NCBI GenBank assembly: GCA_003215725.1
Contig: QCJX01000002.1
Location: 96,249 to 154,109 of the forward strand
Length of the DNA: 57,861 bases
Source: Prochlorococcus sp. AG-409-I11
GTDB lineage: Bacteria > Cyanobacteriota > Cyanobacteriia > PCC-6307 > Cyanobiaceae
Reading direction: 5' to 3'
Within the stretch, counting starts at the first letter, position 1, and every line of letters starts with the position of its first letter. Position numbers and translations under genes: made by a program. Below are positions 25,591 to 33,369 of this stretch, in pieces. The notes beneath the pieces are model-generated. The model saw nothing but the letters and a program-made list of their open reading frames with translations, had not been told where the DNA came from and searched no databases.

Positions 25591-25649
25591 TTTCTATGGA
25601 CTTTGTGATGACGAATAAAGCTATATATCCAAATTATTTCTCTAAAAAA

Positions 25650-26084
25650 TCATTGACTACTTCCATGGGTCGCACATGGCATCCATAGACTACCCATCTT
25701 GTGAACCCCTAAACATCCAAGTTTTTTAGCTTCTGATTCTGCTTCAGCTCTTGTGGGATAGGCGTAGATATTCATCGAAGATGAAGTGTCTGAGTTCTCA
25801 AGAATTTTTTGTATAGTAGCGCCTTCTGGGCTCCAGACTTTGATACCCATTGTTGTTATGCCTGCAGAAAAGATTCCCATGCCAACAATAGAAGCATTAA
25901 CGACTCCCATTGCTACAATTCCAAGTGAGACAACTCCCATTGGGACTATTCCTATAGTCACGATCCCCATTGGGACAACACCAATCGAAATAAGACCAAG
26001 TGGCGCTATCCCTATAGCAATTTTTTTAGGCTTACTTCCACAATGAGCTGAAGAATCCGATTGTGGCTGAACAGAGTTAGACAT
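25650..26084 (-). CDS. Repeat protein fused to DUF3721
   Basis: 144 aa. Residues 20-80 are a regular Gly/Ile/Val/Met repeat with period about 10 (IGIAPLGLIS, IGVVPMGIVT, IGIVPMGVVS, LGIVAMGVVN, ASIVGMGIFS, AGITTMGIKV), predicting a beta-helix-like or membrane-inserting ladder. Residues 105-144 are DUF3721 (YPTRAEAESEAKKLGCLGVH, KMGSLWMPCATH) with the paired Cys and His of the family. Same strand and next to another DUF3721 protein. Function unknown; metal binding is plausible. Confidence 0.75.
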   Translation of the reverse strand: MSNSVQPQSDSSAHCGSKPKKIAIGIAPLGLISIGVVPMGIVTIGIVPMGVVSLGIVAMGVVNASIVGMGIFSAGITTMGIKVWSPEGATIQKILENSDTSSSMNIYAYPTRAEAESEAKKLGCLGVHKMGSLWMPCATHGSSQ

Positions 26085-26109
26085 GATTTAAACAGGATAT
26101 TGTTCTGAT

Positions 26110-26361
26110 TTAGTGATGATGATGTCCATGACCACCGTGGTTTTTCTTCATTTGATGGTCTTTATGACTCTTGCAAGGCATCCATTTATCACCCATTTGA
26201 TGAGCCCCCTTGCATTTAAATTGCTTAGCCGCTTTTTCAGCTTCTGCCTTGGTGTTGAAGAGAGCAGGAGTCCCATTTTTAGAGCTCCCAGTCGAATATC
26301 CCATTAGTAAAAATGAGGCCGAAGCAGCAATGAGGGGCAAAAAGTTTTTGACAGTTTTCAC
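26110..26361 (-). CDS. Secreted DUF3721 protein with His-rich tail
   Basis: 83 aa from a GTG start. N-terminal signal or lipoprotein-like leader (MKTVKNFLPLIAASASFLLM, no clear lipobox Cys), then DUF3721 (FNTKAEAEKAAKQFKCKGAH, QMGDKWMPCKSH) and a His-rich tail (KDHQMKKNHGGHGHHHH). Cys, Met and His clustering in an exported protein suggests metal binding or buffering. Divergent from the porin, whose own His/Met patch supports a shared metal theme. Confidence 0.8.
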   Translation of the reverse strand: MKTVKNFLPLIAASASFLLMGYSTGSSKNGTPALFNTKAEAEKAAKQFKCKGAHQMGDKWMPCKSHKDHQMKKNHGGHGHHHH

Positions 26362-26579
26362 TTTCCTAGCATTTCTAGCTTTTTAAGCCTAGTCAAAACC
26401 TTTTGAATGTCAGGCTTGGTCTTGGAACTTTGGCAATTCCGAAAAAGTTCTTCCCTTTACTAGATGAGGATTAAGCCACATTTTCACAAATATTTTGTGC
26501 AATAGCCACAAAAGCCCACATCTTGTGTAAGTATTTACTCATACTAGTTTTACTAGTAAATTTTCTGTGTGCGGAACCA

Positions 26580-27992
26580 ATGAAACTATTTCAGCAATTG
26601 CTAGCAGCTCCTGCCGCCTTGGGCCTATTGGCACCATTGGTCACGAACGCTACTGAGTTAAATATCAACGGTGTATCGCACTATTCCGCTTCTAGTGAAG
26701 AAATAAAGAGCATCTCTCAGTTCCAAGACGTCCACCCAACTGATTGGTCTTATCAAGCGTTGACCAAGTTGGCTGAACGACATGGCTGTGTTGCTGTAAG
26801 CCCAAAGGGCAGAATGACCCGCTATGAAGCAGCAGCACTTCTGAATTCTTGTCTTGGCGAAATCGCTCAAGTCAATGAAGTAGAGCGTCGTCTCATTGAC
26901 GAATTTGGCCCTGAACTAGAAGTCATCAAAGGTCGTCTTGATGGCATTCAAGCAAGTGCCAGTGGCATGGATCACTCATCAATGGGCCATGGAGAACATG
27001 GTGCAAGAACCATGATTATGGGAAAAACCACTTTTGTAGTTGGTGGTGTTAATGGAATAACTGATAGAGAGGCGGTCACATTTAATTACGACACTAAGTT
27101 AATGGCTCATACAAGCTTTACTGGCAAGGATTTGTTGAAAACGGTTGTTAGAACTGGCAACTTCAACAACATGGACCCATTTGGAATGATGGGAGATGCC
27201 CGGTTAGAGACAGCTTTTAATAGTAGTGATGCTTTAGAAGTACACCGTGCTTATTATCAATTTCCCTTTGGTGATAACTTCAACGCAACATTTGGAGCAC
27301 AGCTTCGTCAAGATGATCTACTTGGCGTATGGCCCAGTGCTTATCCAAGTGATTCCATTTTGAATGTCTTGACCCATGCAGGAGCGAATGCTGCATATAG
27401 CAAAGCAATGGGTTCTGGAGCAGGTATCACCTATACAGGCGATAACATCAGCGCAAGTTTGGCATTTGTTTCCGAGGACGGCAACGATGCTTCACAAGGT
27501 TTTCTTACTGAAGAAGGTTCAGATGACGTCACTGCTCAGCTCGCTTGGGTAGGCGACGACTTCAAAGTTGCAGCTGTCTACACAACAGCTGATGGTGGTA
27601 ACACCACGGGTGATTCCGACGCAAATGATTACGACGCCTGGGGACTCAGTGCCCAGTACGACCTAGACAACGGCATTTCTCTAAATGCAGGCATGGGCTG
27701 GAAAACTCCTGATGAGGAAAATGATGCAAGCGACATCGAAGATGAGACCACATGGTCTATTGGAGTTCTGTGGAGCGATTTCGGTGTTGAAGGTAATGCT
27801 CTTGGCCTAGCAATCGGTACCGCCGAAGGTCATAGAGATGACTCTGGTTATGACGATCCACTTGCCTACGAGATTTACTACTCAATGGCAGTAAGCGACA
27901 ACATCACTGTTACCCCTGCTCTTTTCACAATTGAGCAAGATGGTGCTGATGACGTCACAGGTGGCTTAGTTAAAACAACTTTCAGCTTCTAA
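26580..27992 (+). CDS. som: Som-type porin with SLH domain
   Basis: 470 aa from ATG 26580 (MKLFQQLLAAPAALGLLAPL, signal peptide). A TTG at 26523 is in frame but adds a second hydrophobic leader and is not preferred. Residues about 45-95 form an SLH domain (ISQFQDVHPTDWSYQALTKL, GRMTRYEAAALLNSCL), which tethers to peptidoglycan. A Met/His patch MDHSSMGHGEHG lies at 130-141. The rest is an acidic beta-barrel ending in the C-terminal Phe (TTFSF) typical of outer-membrane proteins. Forms the outer-membrane channel; the His patch could bias it to metals. Confidence 0.88.
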   Translation: MKLFQQLLAAPAALGLLAPLVTNATELNINGVSHYSASSEEIKSISQFQDVHPTDWSYQALTKLAERHGCVAVSPKGRMTRYEAAALLNSCLGEIAQVNEVERRLIDEFGPELEVIKGRLDGIQASASGMDHSSMGHGEHGARTMIMGKTTFVVGGVNGITDREAVTFNYDTKLMAHTSFTGKDLLKTVVRTGNFNNMDPFGMMGDARLETAFNSSDALEVHRAYYQFPFGDNFNATFGAQLRQDDLLGVWPSAYPSDSILNVLTHAGANAAYSKAMGSGAGITYTGDNISASLAFVSEDGNDASQGFLTEEGSDDVTAQLAWVGDDFKVAAVYTTADGGNTTGDSDANDYDAWGLSAQYDLDNGISLNAGMGWKTPDEENDASDIEDETTWSIGVLWSDFGVEGNALGLAIGTAEGHRDDSGYDDPLAYEIYYSMAVSDNITVTPALFTIEQDGADDVTGGLVKTTFSF

Positions 27993-28000
27993 TAATTTCT

Positions 28001-28239
28001 ATAAATCAGATTGGGAGACCCCTCGATTTAGTGGGTGCTCAACCTGAAATATCTGGCAGGTCAGTGCGATAACAATTGCAATGCAATTGATTGATAGTGG
28101 GTTATTAAGGAAGTTACTTAATAACCCAACTTGATCTTGATACGCCGGCGTAGTACCAACCCCTACAGGAGCGTTAGACAGTGATCAGGAGAATGCAACT
28201 CCTATCACTGCAAATAATGCGCCAATAATCGAATACATG
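28001..28239 (-). pseudogene. Possible interrupted small membrane gene
   Basis: ATG 28239 opens MYSIIGALFAVIGVAFS then TGA; the same frame continues as SLSNAPVGVGTTPAYQDQVG and LLSNFLNNPLSINCIAIVIA to a stop near 28001. The continuity of a sensible sequence across one TGA suggests a broken gene. Weak: no homologue recalled with certainty. Confidence 0.3.
28098..28128. terminator. Strong hairpin after the porin gene
   Basis: Perfect 12-bp stem TGGGTTATTAAG / GAAGTTA-type loop / CTTAATAACCCA, 106 bp after the porin stop. Probably the porin terminator, though it lacks a clear T run. Confidence 0.5.
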
Positions 28240-28420
28240 AAGAACCTTGTGTTAACAGGAGGGCGTTTCACATATTTTGCACACCACCTTTTTGCTATTC
28301 CCTGAGGTTCCAGTGGGGCGAAAGGGTGCAAACCTGAGGCCTAGTGATCTCAAAGCAGACTCGCGATTAAAATAAAAATGCTTTACATTTTGCAATATAG
28401 TGCGCAATCTTTCTTAACAG

Positions 28421-29482
28421 TTGGACTTATCTTCTCGGACTGGGCTTTCTCAAAGAGATTTATATAGTCATGAGATTCATGATTTAAAAAGATCTAAGCC
28501 TGTAATTGCAGTAACCATGGCCACCAGTCGGCAGGGCTATTCGGTGGTAAAACATTTGTCTAAAAATGACTTTTTTCAGATTCGAGCAATTACTCGTTCT
28601 CCATTCACTAAGCGAGCTGAATTGTTGGCTGAATTGCCAAATGTCGAAATTGTCAAAGGAGATCTACTCCAACGAGAAAGCTTAGAAAAATGTTTTTTAG
28701 GGGTTTACGGGGTCTTTGGTAATACAACTCCTACTAAAGGATGGGTGTTGGGTCGTGGAAGTATGGTCCGTGATTATGAGCTAGAGCAAGGAAGAAATTT
28801 AGTTGACGCAGTAAAAAAATTTGCGAACTTGGGGACCTTAAAGCACTTTGTTTTTAGTTCTGTTTGCAAACCGAAGGACCCTCTAAACAGTCAGCCAGCG
28901 CCAGGGCATTTCACAAGTAAGTGGAGTATTGAGGAATACATCTTGCTTAATGGGTTAAAAGAACTTTCAACCATTCTTAGACCAGTTAGCTACTTTGAAA
29001 ACTTCGATAGTGATCTTCCTGGCGTACAGATTTCTGATTCAATTTTCCCAGGTGTTGTTCAGGAAGATAAACTTTGGCAAACCATTGCAGTGGACGATGT
29101 TGGGCTATGGACAAAAGCTGTTTTTGAGACTCCCCAAAAGTTTTTGGGAGAAGCATTGAATATTGCAGGGGAAGAAATGACAGGAAAGGACATGGCAGCA
29201 CTTTGGCAAGAAATAAATGGAAAGAAATCTCCATCTGTTCGCTATGCAATGATTCCTCGCCAACTAATGAATTTCATTGAGCACGATATTGCATTAATGG
29301 CTAGCTGGATTGAAAGAGCAGGTTATGGAGCGGACCTGAAAACACTAAGAGCCCTTGCAGACGAGTTAGGAATAACGATGACCCCGCTGTCCTGCTGGTT
29401 AACGCAAAAGATCTCAACAAGAACTACTCAGAAAAGATTGCGAGGAATTGATTTAAAAAGAAGATTTATACCTGCGACCTAG
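28421..29482 (+). CDS. NmrA-like NAD(P)-binding protein
   Basis: 353 aa from TTG 28421 (no ATG fits before the first strand). Rossmann start KPVIAVTMATSRQGYSVVKH resembles VTGATGxQGxSVVxxL, but the first Gly of the motif is Met, and Ser replaces another. Later ITRSPFTKRA, VEIVKGDLLQRESLEKCFLG, VYGVFGNTTP, HFVFSSVC and FTSKWSIEEYI match the NmrA/HSCARG family, which sense NADP(H) rather than catalyse. The C-terminal 40 residues are basic and unrelated. Probably cytosolic redox sensor. Confidence 0.8.
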   Translation: MDLSSRTGLSQRDLYSHEIHDLKRSKPVIAVTMATSRQGYSVVKHLSKNDFFQIRAITRSPFTKRAELLAELPNVEIVKGDLLQRESLEKCFLGVYGVFGNTTPTKGWVLGRGSMVRDYELEQGRNLVDAVKKFANLGTLKHFVFSSVCKPKDPLNSQPAPGHFTSKWSIEEYILLNGLKELSTILRPVSYFENFDSDLPGVQISDSIFPGVVQEDKLWQTIAVDDVGLWTKAVFETPQKFLGEALNIAGEEMTGKDMAALWQEINGKKSPSVRYAMIPRQLMNFIEHDIALMASWIERAGYGADLKTLRALADELGITMTPLSCWLTQKISTRTTQKRLRGIDLKRRFIPAT

Positions 29483-29564
29483 TTCTGACAAAGAACATCC
29501 CTCCACATCTAGAAGAGATAGGCGATCCTTATCAAACAAGTGCAGCTCAAGCTAGTTTTGATTT

Positions 29565-29786
29565 ATGAAAGGACTCTTGTTTTTAGTTCTTGGTCTTCTT
29601 TTATTTTTCTGTCCTATTGGAGTTCAAGCAGAAGAAATAGCTAACACACCTGAACCTGAACCAATGTCGGAAGACGCGCTCAATTACTTACTGAGTGAGG
29701 ACATGTACCAAGGCACTCTTTCTTGGGAAGGCAACGATGGTTCTTCGAAGTCTATAAGCTTTTGCTCCTACAAGTCAGGCTACTAA
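29565..29786 (+). CDS. Small secreted protein, paralogue of 20222..20437
   Basis: 73 aa. MKGLLFLVLGLLLFFCPIGV signal peptide, cleavage near VQA, then EIANTPEPEPMSEDALNYLL and SEDMYQGTLSWEGN. It differs from its paralogue only in the leader and after TLSW, where it ends GSSKSISFCSYKSGY. The abrupt change in the tail could be a frameshift or recombination in one copy. Confidence 0.65.
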   Translation: MKGLLFLVLGLLLFFCPIGVQAEEIANTPEPEPMSEDALNYLLSEDMYQGTLSWEGNDGSSKSISFCSYKSGY

Positions 29787-29812
29787 CTGTCTATGCATTC
29801 TAGAAGAACTAG

Positions 29813-29844
29813 TTAACAAGCTTATTATGTAATCAGCTTGTTAA
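29813..29844. terminator. Terminator between the small secreted gene and the beta-barrel gene
   Basis: 10-bp stem TTAACAAGCT / AGCTTGTTAA with a 12-nt loop, followed by TTTTTA, 26 bp past the stop at 29786 and ending just before the next ATG. Confidence 0.7.
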
Positions 29845-29850
29845 TTTTTA

Positions 29851-30450
29851 ATGACATCTTTTAAAAAAGTTATGGCTTCTGCCGCTCTTGCTATTGCGTG
29901 TATTGTGCCTTCTTCTGTATTAGCTGAAGATAAATCTACTGGCTATTATTTAAGTACTGGATGGGGGCTTGGCAAAGTAGGGGATATTGATTTTGAAACT
30001 AATTCAGGTACACGTATTGGAACTTTACGCCATGAGTCGGGTTTGGAATATGAGCTTGGTTTTGGCTATGACTTCGGCGAAAAATATAGAGTAGACGTGA
30101 CTTATGGTCAGACTGGTCAGAACTACGAAAATAGCTCTACACCATCCGGTTACGTTGATACTATTATCTCAACAATTAGCGTTAATGGATATGTAGATTT
30201 TCCTAATGAATCAAAGCTTACACCTTTCGTTGGCTTAGGCATTGGTTCATCTAATGTTGAAGTTCAGGGCGGTGATGCTACTGCAATGTCATTCTCAGGA
30301 ATATTAGGTGGAGCTTATTCTCTTAATGAAAAGGTTTCATTAGAGGCAAAATTAACATATAGAACTCTTGGCGAATTAGAGTTTGACTGGGTGGACGTAA
30401 CTGGTGCTAATAACTTCAGTGGTCTTTTGGGACTTAGATGGAATTTATAA
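29851..30450 (+). CDS. Outer-membrane beta-barrel protein (OmpA-like, 8-strand)
   Basis: 199 aa. Signal peptide MTSFKKVMASAALAIACIVP ending near VLAE. The mature part alternates aromatic and polar residues in about eight strands (GYYLSTGWGLGKVGDIDFET, LEYELGFGYDFGEKYRVDVT, SKLTPFVGLGIGSSNVEVQG) and ends GLLGLRWNL. A paralogue is at 37842..38444. Small outer-membrane barrel, role unknown. Confidence 0.85.
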   Translation: MTSFKKVMASAALAIACIVPSSVLAEDKSTGYYLSTGWGLGKVGDIDFETNSGTRIGTLRHESGLEYELGFGYDFGEKYRVDVTYGQTGQNYENSSTPSGYVDTIISTISVNGYVDFPNESKLTPFVGLGIGSSNVEVQGGDATAMSFSGILGGAYSLNEKVSLEAKLTYRTLGELEFDWVDVTGANNFSGLLGLRWNL

Positions 30451-30495
30451 AGTTTTCTGGATAATTCGAATCTTGCTTAAGCGTTTTTTTCTCTT

Positions 30496-30618
30496 TCATT
30501 GATTCTTACTCTCCTCGACTGCTTTCCTTCCTTCTTTAAGCGTTTGTCCAATCCACCAAATCGATATTGCGGCAAGAACAACAGCTAATAAGACCATAGA
30601 AGATTGAGCTGGATTCAT
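30496..30618 (-). CDS. Small single-helix membrane protein
   Basis: 40 aa: MNPAQSSMVLLAVVLAAISI, then WWIGQTLKEGRKAVEESKNQ. One helix, then a charged cytosolic tail. ATG start. Not recognised. Confidence 0.55.
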   Translation of the reverse strand: MNPAQSSMVLLAVVLAAISIWWIGQTLKEGRKAVEESKNQ

Positions 30619-30793
30619 TTATAGAAAGGAATAAGCGGTTCCTTTATTTACCTTTAAACCTTCTTGTAATAATGTCAACAACCCTCATCTAAATAACGGC
30701 AATAGGTCATTCTTACGAAACCCATTGCCGAGAATATCCATGGGCTACAAAATCAGGAACAGATTCTGCCTTTAAACGAGCAATAAAAGCTTC

Positions 30794-30988
30794 ATGAAAA
30801 AAATATTCCAATGGAAAGACCTGAACTGGAAGACTATGTCACCTGAACAGCGGCTGACTTTCAAAAGGCTTTGTCTCGTTCCATTGTTTGCTTATGGGAT
30901 CTATATCTTTCTGAATCATTACGCACTAACCCTTTTGATCATGCTTGGCATTTACTACTTATACAAATGGTTTGAGAGAAGAAAATAG
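30794..30988 (+). CDS. Small two-helix membrane protein
   Basis: 64 aa: MKKIFQWKDLNWKTMSPEQR, LTFKRLCLVPLFAYGIYIFL, then NHYALTLLIMLGIYYLYKWF. Organisation resembles the 66-aa protein at 32865..33065 (polar helix with a 'Lx..DR/EQRL' turn, then two helices). Function unknown. Confidence 0.6.
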   Translation: MKKIFQWKDLNWKTMSPEQRLTFKRLCLVPLFAYGIYIFLNHYALTLLIMLGIYYLYKWFERRK

Positions 30989-31019
30989 AATTTCAACAAA
31001 AAGCAGTTAAGACGGCGTA

Positions 31020-31187
31020 ATGGCTAAATCATTAAGGGTATTAGAACTTTCTGAGCGAATACAAAAAAGCACAGACGACATAATTGCCATCTGTGCTTTG
31101 CTTGATATACCAGCTACCTCAAGGGTTAGCTGTTTGACCGACGAGCACGCTCAGAAGATCATCAATTACTACGAGGAAACTACTTAG
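31020..31187 (+). CDS. Cassette 1: convergent 55-aa protein
   Basis: 55 aa: MAKSLRVLELSERIQKSTDD, IIAICALLDIPATSRVSCLT, then DEHAQKIINYYEETT. It overlaps the 3' end of the histone-like gene by 8 bp, tail to tail. The same frame with the same 8-bp overlap is at 36588..36755 (CTG in place of ATG), and a 1-nt-shorter decayed copy at 43677..43843. A hairpin terminator for the opposite gene sits inside it, so the frame could also be a conserved 3' UTR; this intact ATG copy is the best case for a gene. Confidence 0.55.
   Translation: MAKSLRVLELSERIQKSTDDIIAICALLDIPATSRVSCLTDEHAQKIINYYEETT
31066..31099 (-). terminator. Cassette 1 terminator inside the convergent frame
   Basis: 10-bp stem AAAGCACAGA / TCTGTGCTTT with a 14-nt loop; on the minus strand the second arm runs into a T6 run. 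Serves the histone-like gene ending at 31180. Confidence 0.7.
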
Positions 31188-31665
31188 CTGCTGCTGCTAA
31201 TGCTGGCTTTGCAGCTTTTCTCGCACGTCTAGCAGGTCTTCCTGCTGCCTTTGCTGGAGCTGCTTTGGCTGGAGCTTTTTTGGCTACAACCTTCTTAGCT
31301 ACTTTCTTAGCTGCTGCTTTCTTTGCTGTTGCTTTCTTCGCTACACGCTTCTTAGGAGCAGCTTTAGCGGCAGAACCTTTGCGTGTGCGGTAGGAAAGAA
31401 TCAATGCCCACTCCTCAGCGGAAACATTCGCAGGCTTGTTGCCATGAACTTCAGAAACCTTGGCTGCCTTCTCTATATCCTTGATTAAGTTCTTCCAAGA
31501 AGCTGCATAACGTTTGTCAGACTGGGACTTTGCGCCACTTTCAACAAGAGTCTCTACTACACCTTGAGCGGTTACTTTTTTACGACGACGATTGAAGATT
31601 TCTTTCTGAAGTTGAGCGATCATGGCATCTGCCTTAGCGCTCACTTTGATAGTTAATGAAGCCAT
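31180..31665 (-). CDS. Cassette 1: histone-H1-like Lys/Ala-rich protein
   Basis: 161 aa. Residues 1-93 are a conserved domain (MASLTIKVSAKADAMIAQLQ, KEIFNRRRKKVTAQGVVETL, VESGAKSQSDKRYAASWKNL, VSAEEWALILSYR), with a short beta strand and helices that resemble a ribbon-helix-helix unit. Residues 95-161 are a Lys/Ala tail with KKA repeats (KKATAKKAAAKKVAKKVVAK), like histone H1 C-termini or bacterial AlgP/HctB proteins. Likely binds DNA non-specifically. Paralogues at 36086 and 43199 share the domain at about 90% and the same promoter. Confidence 0.85.
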   Translation of the reverse strand: MASLTIKVSAKADAMIAQLQKEIFNRRRKKVTAQGVVETLVESGAKSQSDKRYAASWKNLIKDIEKAAKVSEVHGNKPANVSAEEWALILSYRTRKGSAAKAAPKKRVAKKATAKKAAAKKVAKKVVAKKAPAKAAPAKAAGRPARRARKAAKPALAAAAK

Positions 31666-31719
31666 TAGTTCGTTAATTCTTACTCTCTACACCTAGCAAG
31701 AAAAGTTGTGTTTGGTCAA
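31666..31719 (-). promoter_or_regulatory. Conserved promoter/leader of the histone-like gene, cassette 1
   Basis: Reads TTGACC, 18 bp, then TAGGTG with TTGC before it (extended -10 type TGCTAG), and the leader GTAGAGAGTAAGAATTAACG up to the ATG. The leader and the 18-bp spacing are the same at 36032 and 43145. Confidence 0.6.
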
Positions 31720-31777
31720 TATTGCTCTCCACCGAAGTGATAGTTACTGGATTGCCTATGTCTTAGATGCCTTCAGA

Positions 31778-31942
31778 TTACTGAACTCTTATGCCATATT
31801 GGCTTGCAATACCTATTAAGTCATCCATTTCAAGATCTAAAAAGTAGCTCTTGATTGATTGATAAGCGTTGAAGCTATCAAGACTTTGACGGTCTTGATA
31901 CATCGCTCTGGTAATGCATAACGCAAGTTGCTCTTTAGTCAT
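31778..31942 (-). CDS. Cassette 1: 54-aa helical protein
   Basis: MTKEQLALCITRAMYQDRQS, LDSFNAYQSIKSYFLDLEMD, then DLIGIASQYGIRVQ. A homologue of identical length is at 42943..43107 (MTKEELALSIAKAMYKDRLS...), and a stop-riddled copy at 35830. 15 bp after the DUF1651 stop. Function unknown. Confidence 0.65.
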   Translation of the reverse strand: MTKEQLALCITRAMYQDRQSLDSFNAYQSIKSYFLDLEMDDLIGIASQYGIRVQ

Positions 31943-31957
31943 TAGATAAGCTCCGAA

Positions 31958-32206
31958 TTAAACATCAACGTCAGCGCCCCATTGAGGCTTGACTTCTCTC
32001 CAACCCTTCAATCGCAACTTCTTCCATTCCTCTTCCGCCTCACGTAAGGTGACATAACAGCGACTCTTTAAAAGTGCATGCTCATCTGGAAGTGGTTGTC
32101 CTGAGTCAATAAACACTTGCGGATAACGGACCCAGCTTTTTTCGTCTCGATGGAAACGCTTTGTGTTTTTCGTTTTGGGGTCTTGCAACCAACCTTGTCT
32201 CTGCAT
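31958..32206 (-). CDS. Cassette 1: DUF1651-type protein, diverged
   Basis: 82 aa: MQRQGWLQDPKTKNTKRFHR, DEKSWVRYPQVFIDSGQPLP, then TLREAEEEWKKLRLKGWREV. The family hallmark is an N-terminal GWLxDP and a C-terminal xxxExWxxLxxxGWxxV. Compared with the copies at 35588 and 42701 it is only distantly related and lacks their MYPEGWLLDP start. Its N-terminus overlaps the LexA-controlled frame 32068..32292. Confidence 0.7.
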   Translation of the reverse strand: MQRQGWLQDPKTKNTKRFHRDEKSWVRYPQVFIDSGQPLPDEHALLKSRCYVTLREAEEEWKKLRLKGWREVKPQWGADVDV

Positions 32207-32292
32207 GATTCATGCTGCTGCATTGGTTTTGCTATTACAGAGCTCCAGTCAGATGCTCGGAAAACGGCATAGGGCGAGGAAGTTTGAGTCAT
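32068..32292 (-). CDS. Cassette 1: LexA-box-controlled small protein, rearranged
   Basis: 74 aa: MTQTSSPYAVFRASDWSSVI then AKPMQQHESCRDKVGC and a divergent basic tail. The first 24 residues match those of 35221 and 42334 (SSPYAVFRASDWSS), but the conserved C-terminus and the Cys-rich gene that follows are missing, as if about 300 bp were deleted so that it runs into the DUF1651 frame. The ATG lies 11 bp after the LexA box. Possibly non-functional. Confidence 0.5.
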   Translation of the reverse strand: MTQTSSPYAVFRASDWSSVIAKPMQQHESCRDKVGCKTPKRKTQSVSIETKKAGSVIRKCLLTQDNHFQMSMHF

Positions 32293-32303
32293 GTGTCTGT
32301 AGC

Positions 32304-32317
32304 AGTACATCTGTACT
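32304..32317 (-). promoter_or_regulatory. LexA (SOS) box with promoter, cassette 1
   Basis: AGTACAGATGTACT (minus strand) is a perfect match to the cyanobacterial LexA consensus AGTACWNWTGTACT. It overlaps the -10 position of a promoter with TTGACA 18 bp upstream (to TAGTAC). Confidence 0.7.
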
Positions 32318-32766
32318 AGCAAAGATAAGTATTAGTTGTCAACTAATTGATCGGATGAATTTTTGGAATAAATCTCTGAAGCCGTATAACGTCATACCTT
32401 GGACGCAAAGACCTCCAGCGGGGTGCTAAAAACTAAGTTATAGACTTATTTTTTTTATTTTTAAAGGCGTTAGATTAGATATCTAGCGTACTTCTCTGGA
32501 GAGGAAATGTTTTTACTCCTCAGGTTTTGGCTGACCAGGAGAACTAACGCTTTAAGCGGAAGGAGCCTTAGCGAATAACCGAGGGAGGGATAGGTTTACT
32601 GATAGGCATAATTAATGAGGAGAGATGATCCAATGAAGACTCAGTGTGGTGCAATTCCTACTGCAAAACAAAAGCCCTAACTAAAGTTGACCATTCCATA
32701 GTTGCTAAACCCAAAACGTTTTTTTATTGCTAGCACAGTTGCTTTGTCTAGTTTGACTAAGCCCAT
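32318..32766. other. Intergenic region, cassette edge
   Basis: About 450 bp without a convincing gene. It contains the TTGACA of the cassette 1 promoter (32335-32340 region) and a 15-codon frame ATG 32633 ending ...AIPTAKQKP. Nothing else seen. Confidence 0.5.
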
Positions 32767-32868
32767 TTATTGGTTCTTTCTATTTGCGTAGATTACGTAG
32801 GAAAGCACGCCGAAAAACACCAGTACGTCAAACCCTAAGTGCAATGGACTCAGAAAAGCATTTGTCAT
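32767..32868 (-). CDS. Tiny membrane protein
   Basis: 33 aa: MTNAFLSPLHLGFDVLVFFG, then VLSYVIYANRKNQ. One helix. Its ATG overlaps the stop of 32865..33065 (ATGA), indicating translational coupling. Confidence 0.55.
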   Translation of the reverse strand: MTNAFLSPLHLGFDVLVFFGVLSYVIYANRKNQ

Positions 32869-33065
32869 TTCATGACTCTTGGATTAGGCATCAAGACGTT
32901 CTTATAAACCCAATAGCTAGCGCATGCAGTAATGGCTATAGGCATTAAGAACCCTAAGAGTTGAAAGACAGCATATAAAGCAATGGAAGCAAAACCTATT
33001 TTTTTGATAAGAAGCCTGTCTTTATCTGTCAGTTGTTGCCATAAGCCGGTGATCTTTTCAACCAT
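32865..33065 (-). CDS. Small two-helix membrane protein
   Basis: 66 aa: MVEKITGLWQQLTDKDRLLI, KKIGFASIALYAVFQLLGFL, then MPIAITACASYWVYKNVLMP. Layout like 30794..30988. ATG start; coupled to the tiny downstream gene. Function unknown. Confidence 0.6.
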   Translation of the reverse strand: MVEKITGLWQQLTDKDRLLIKKIGFASIALYAVFQLLGFLMPIAITACASYWVYKNVLMPNPRVMK

Positions 33066-33369
33066 GTGAAGCTGCTAAAGCATTTTGGAATACACTTGTT
33101 GTACCGCTTTTTGTCGCATATGGATACTCTCTGCAAAAGGTTTCAGCAATAGCCAAGAAAGGACTAATAAAATAAAGGAGAGGAAGTGATCTCTCTGAGA
33201 CACCACTTCACTAAACAATCTTTTTACAACCTAAAGAACATAACTGAAGCGTTCCATAGGACTAGGTGAAGGTGATTGCTTCTTCTTGCGAGTTGGTTGA
33301 TCAACAAGAGGCAGTAATCAGAAATCTCAAGGGCAACCAAAACACACTGAGGTTTCCACTTGGTTTCTT
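33066..33369. other. Intergenic region
   Basis: Just over 300 bp; no frame or structure that I can support. Confidence 0.4.

Noticed and set aside
25786-26046. Plus-strand Thr/Ile/Pro repeat frame opposite the DUF3721 fusion
   Set aside because: It is the antisense shadow of the Gly/Val/Met ladder.
26523-26579. Upstream TTG start for the porin
   Set aside because: It would put a second hydrophobic leader before a normal signal peptide; ATG 26580 is better.
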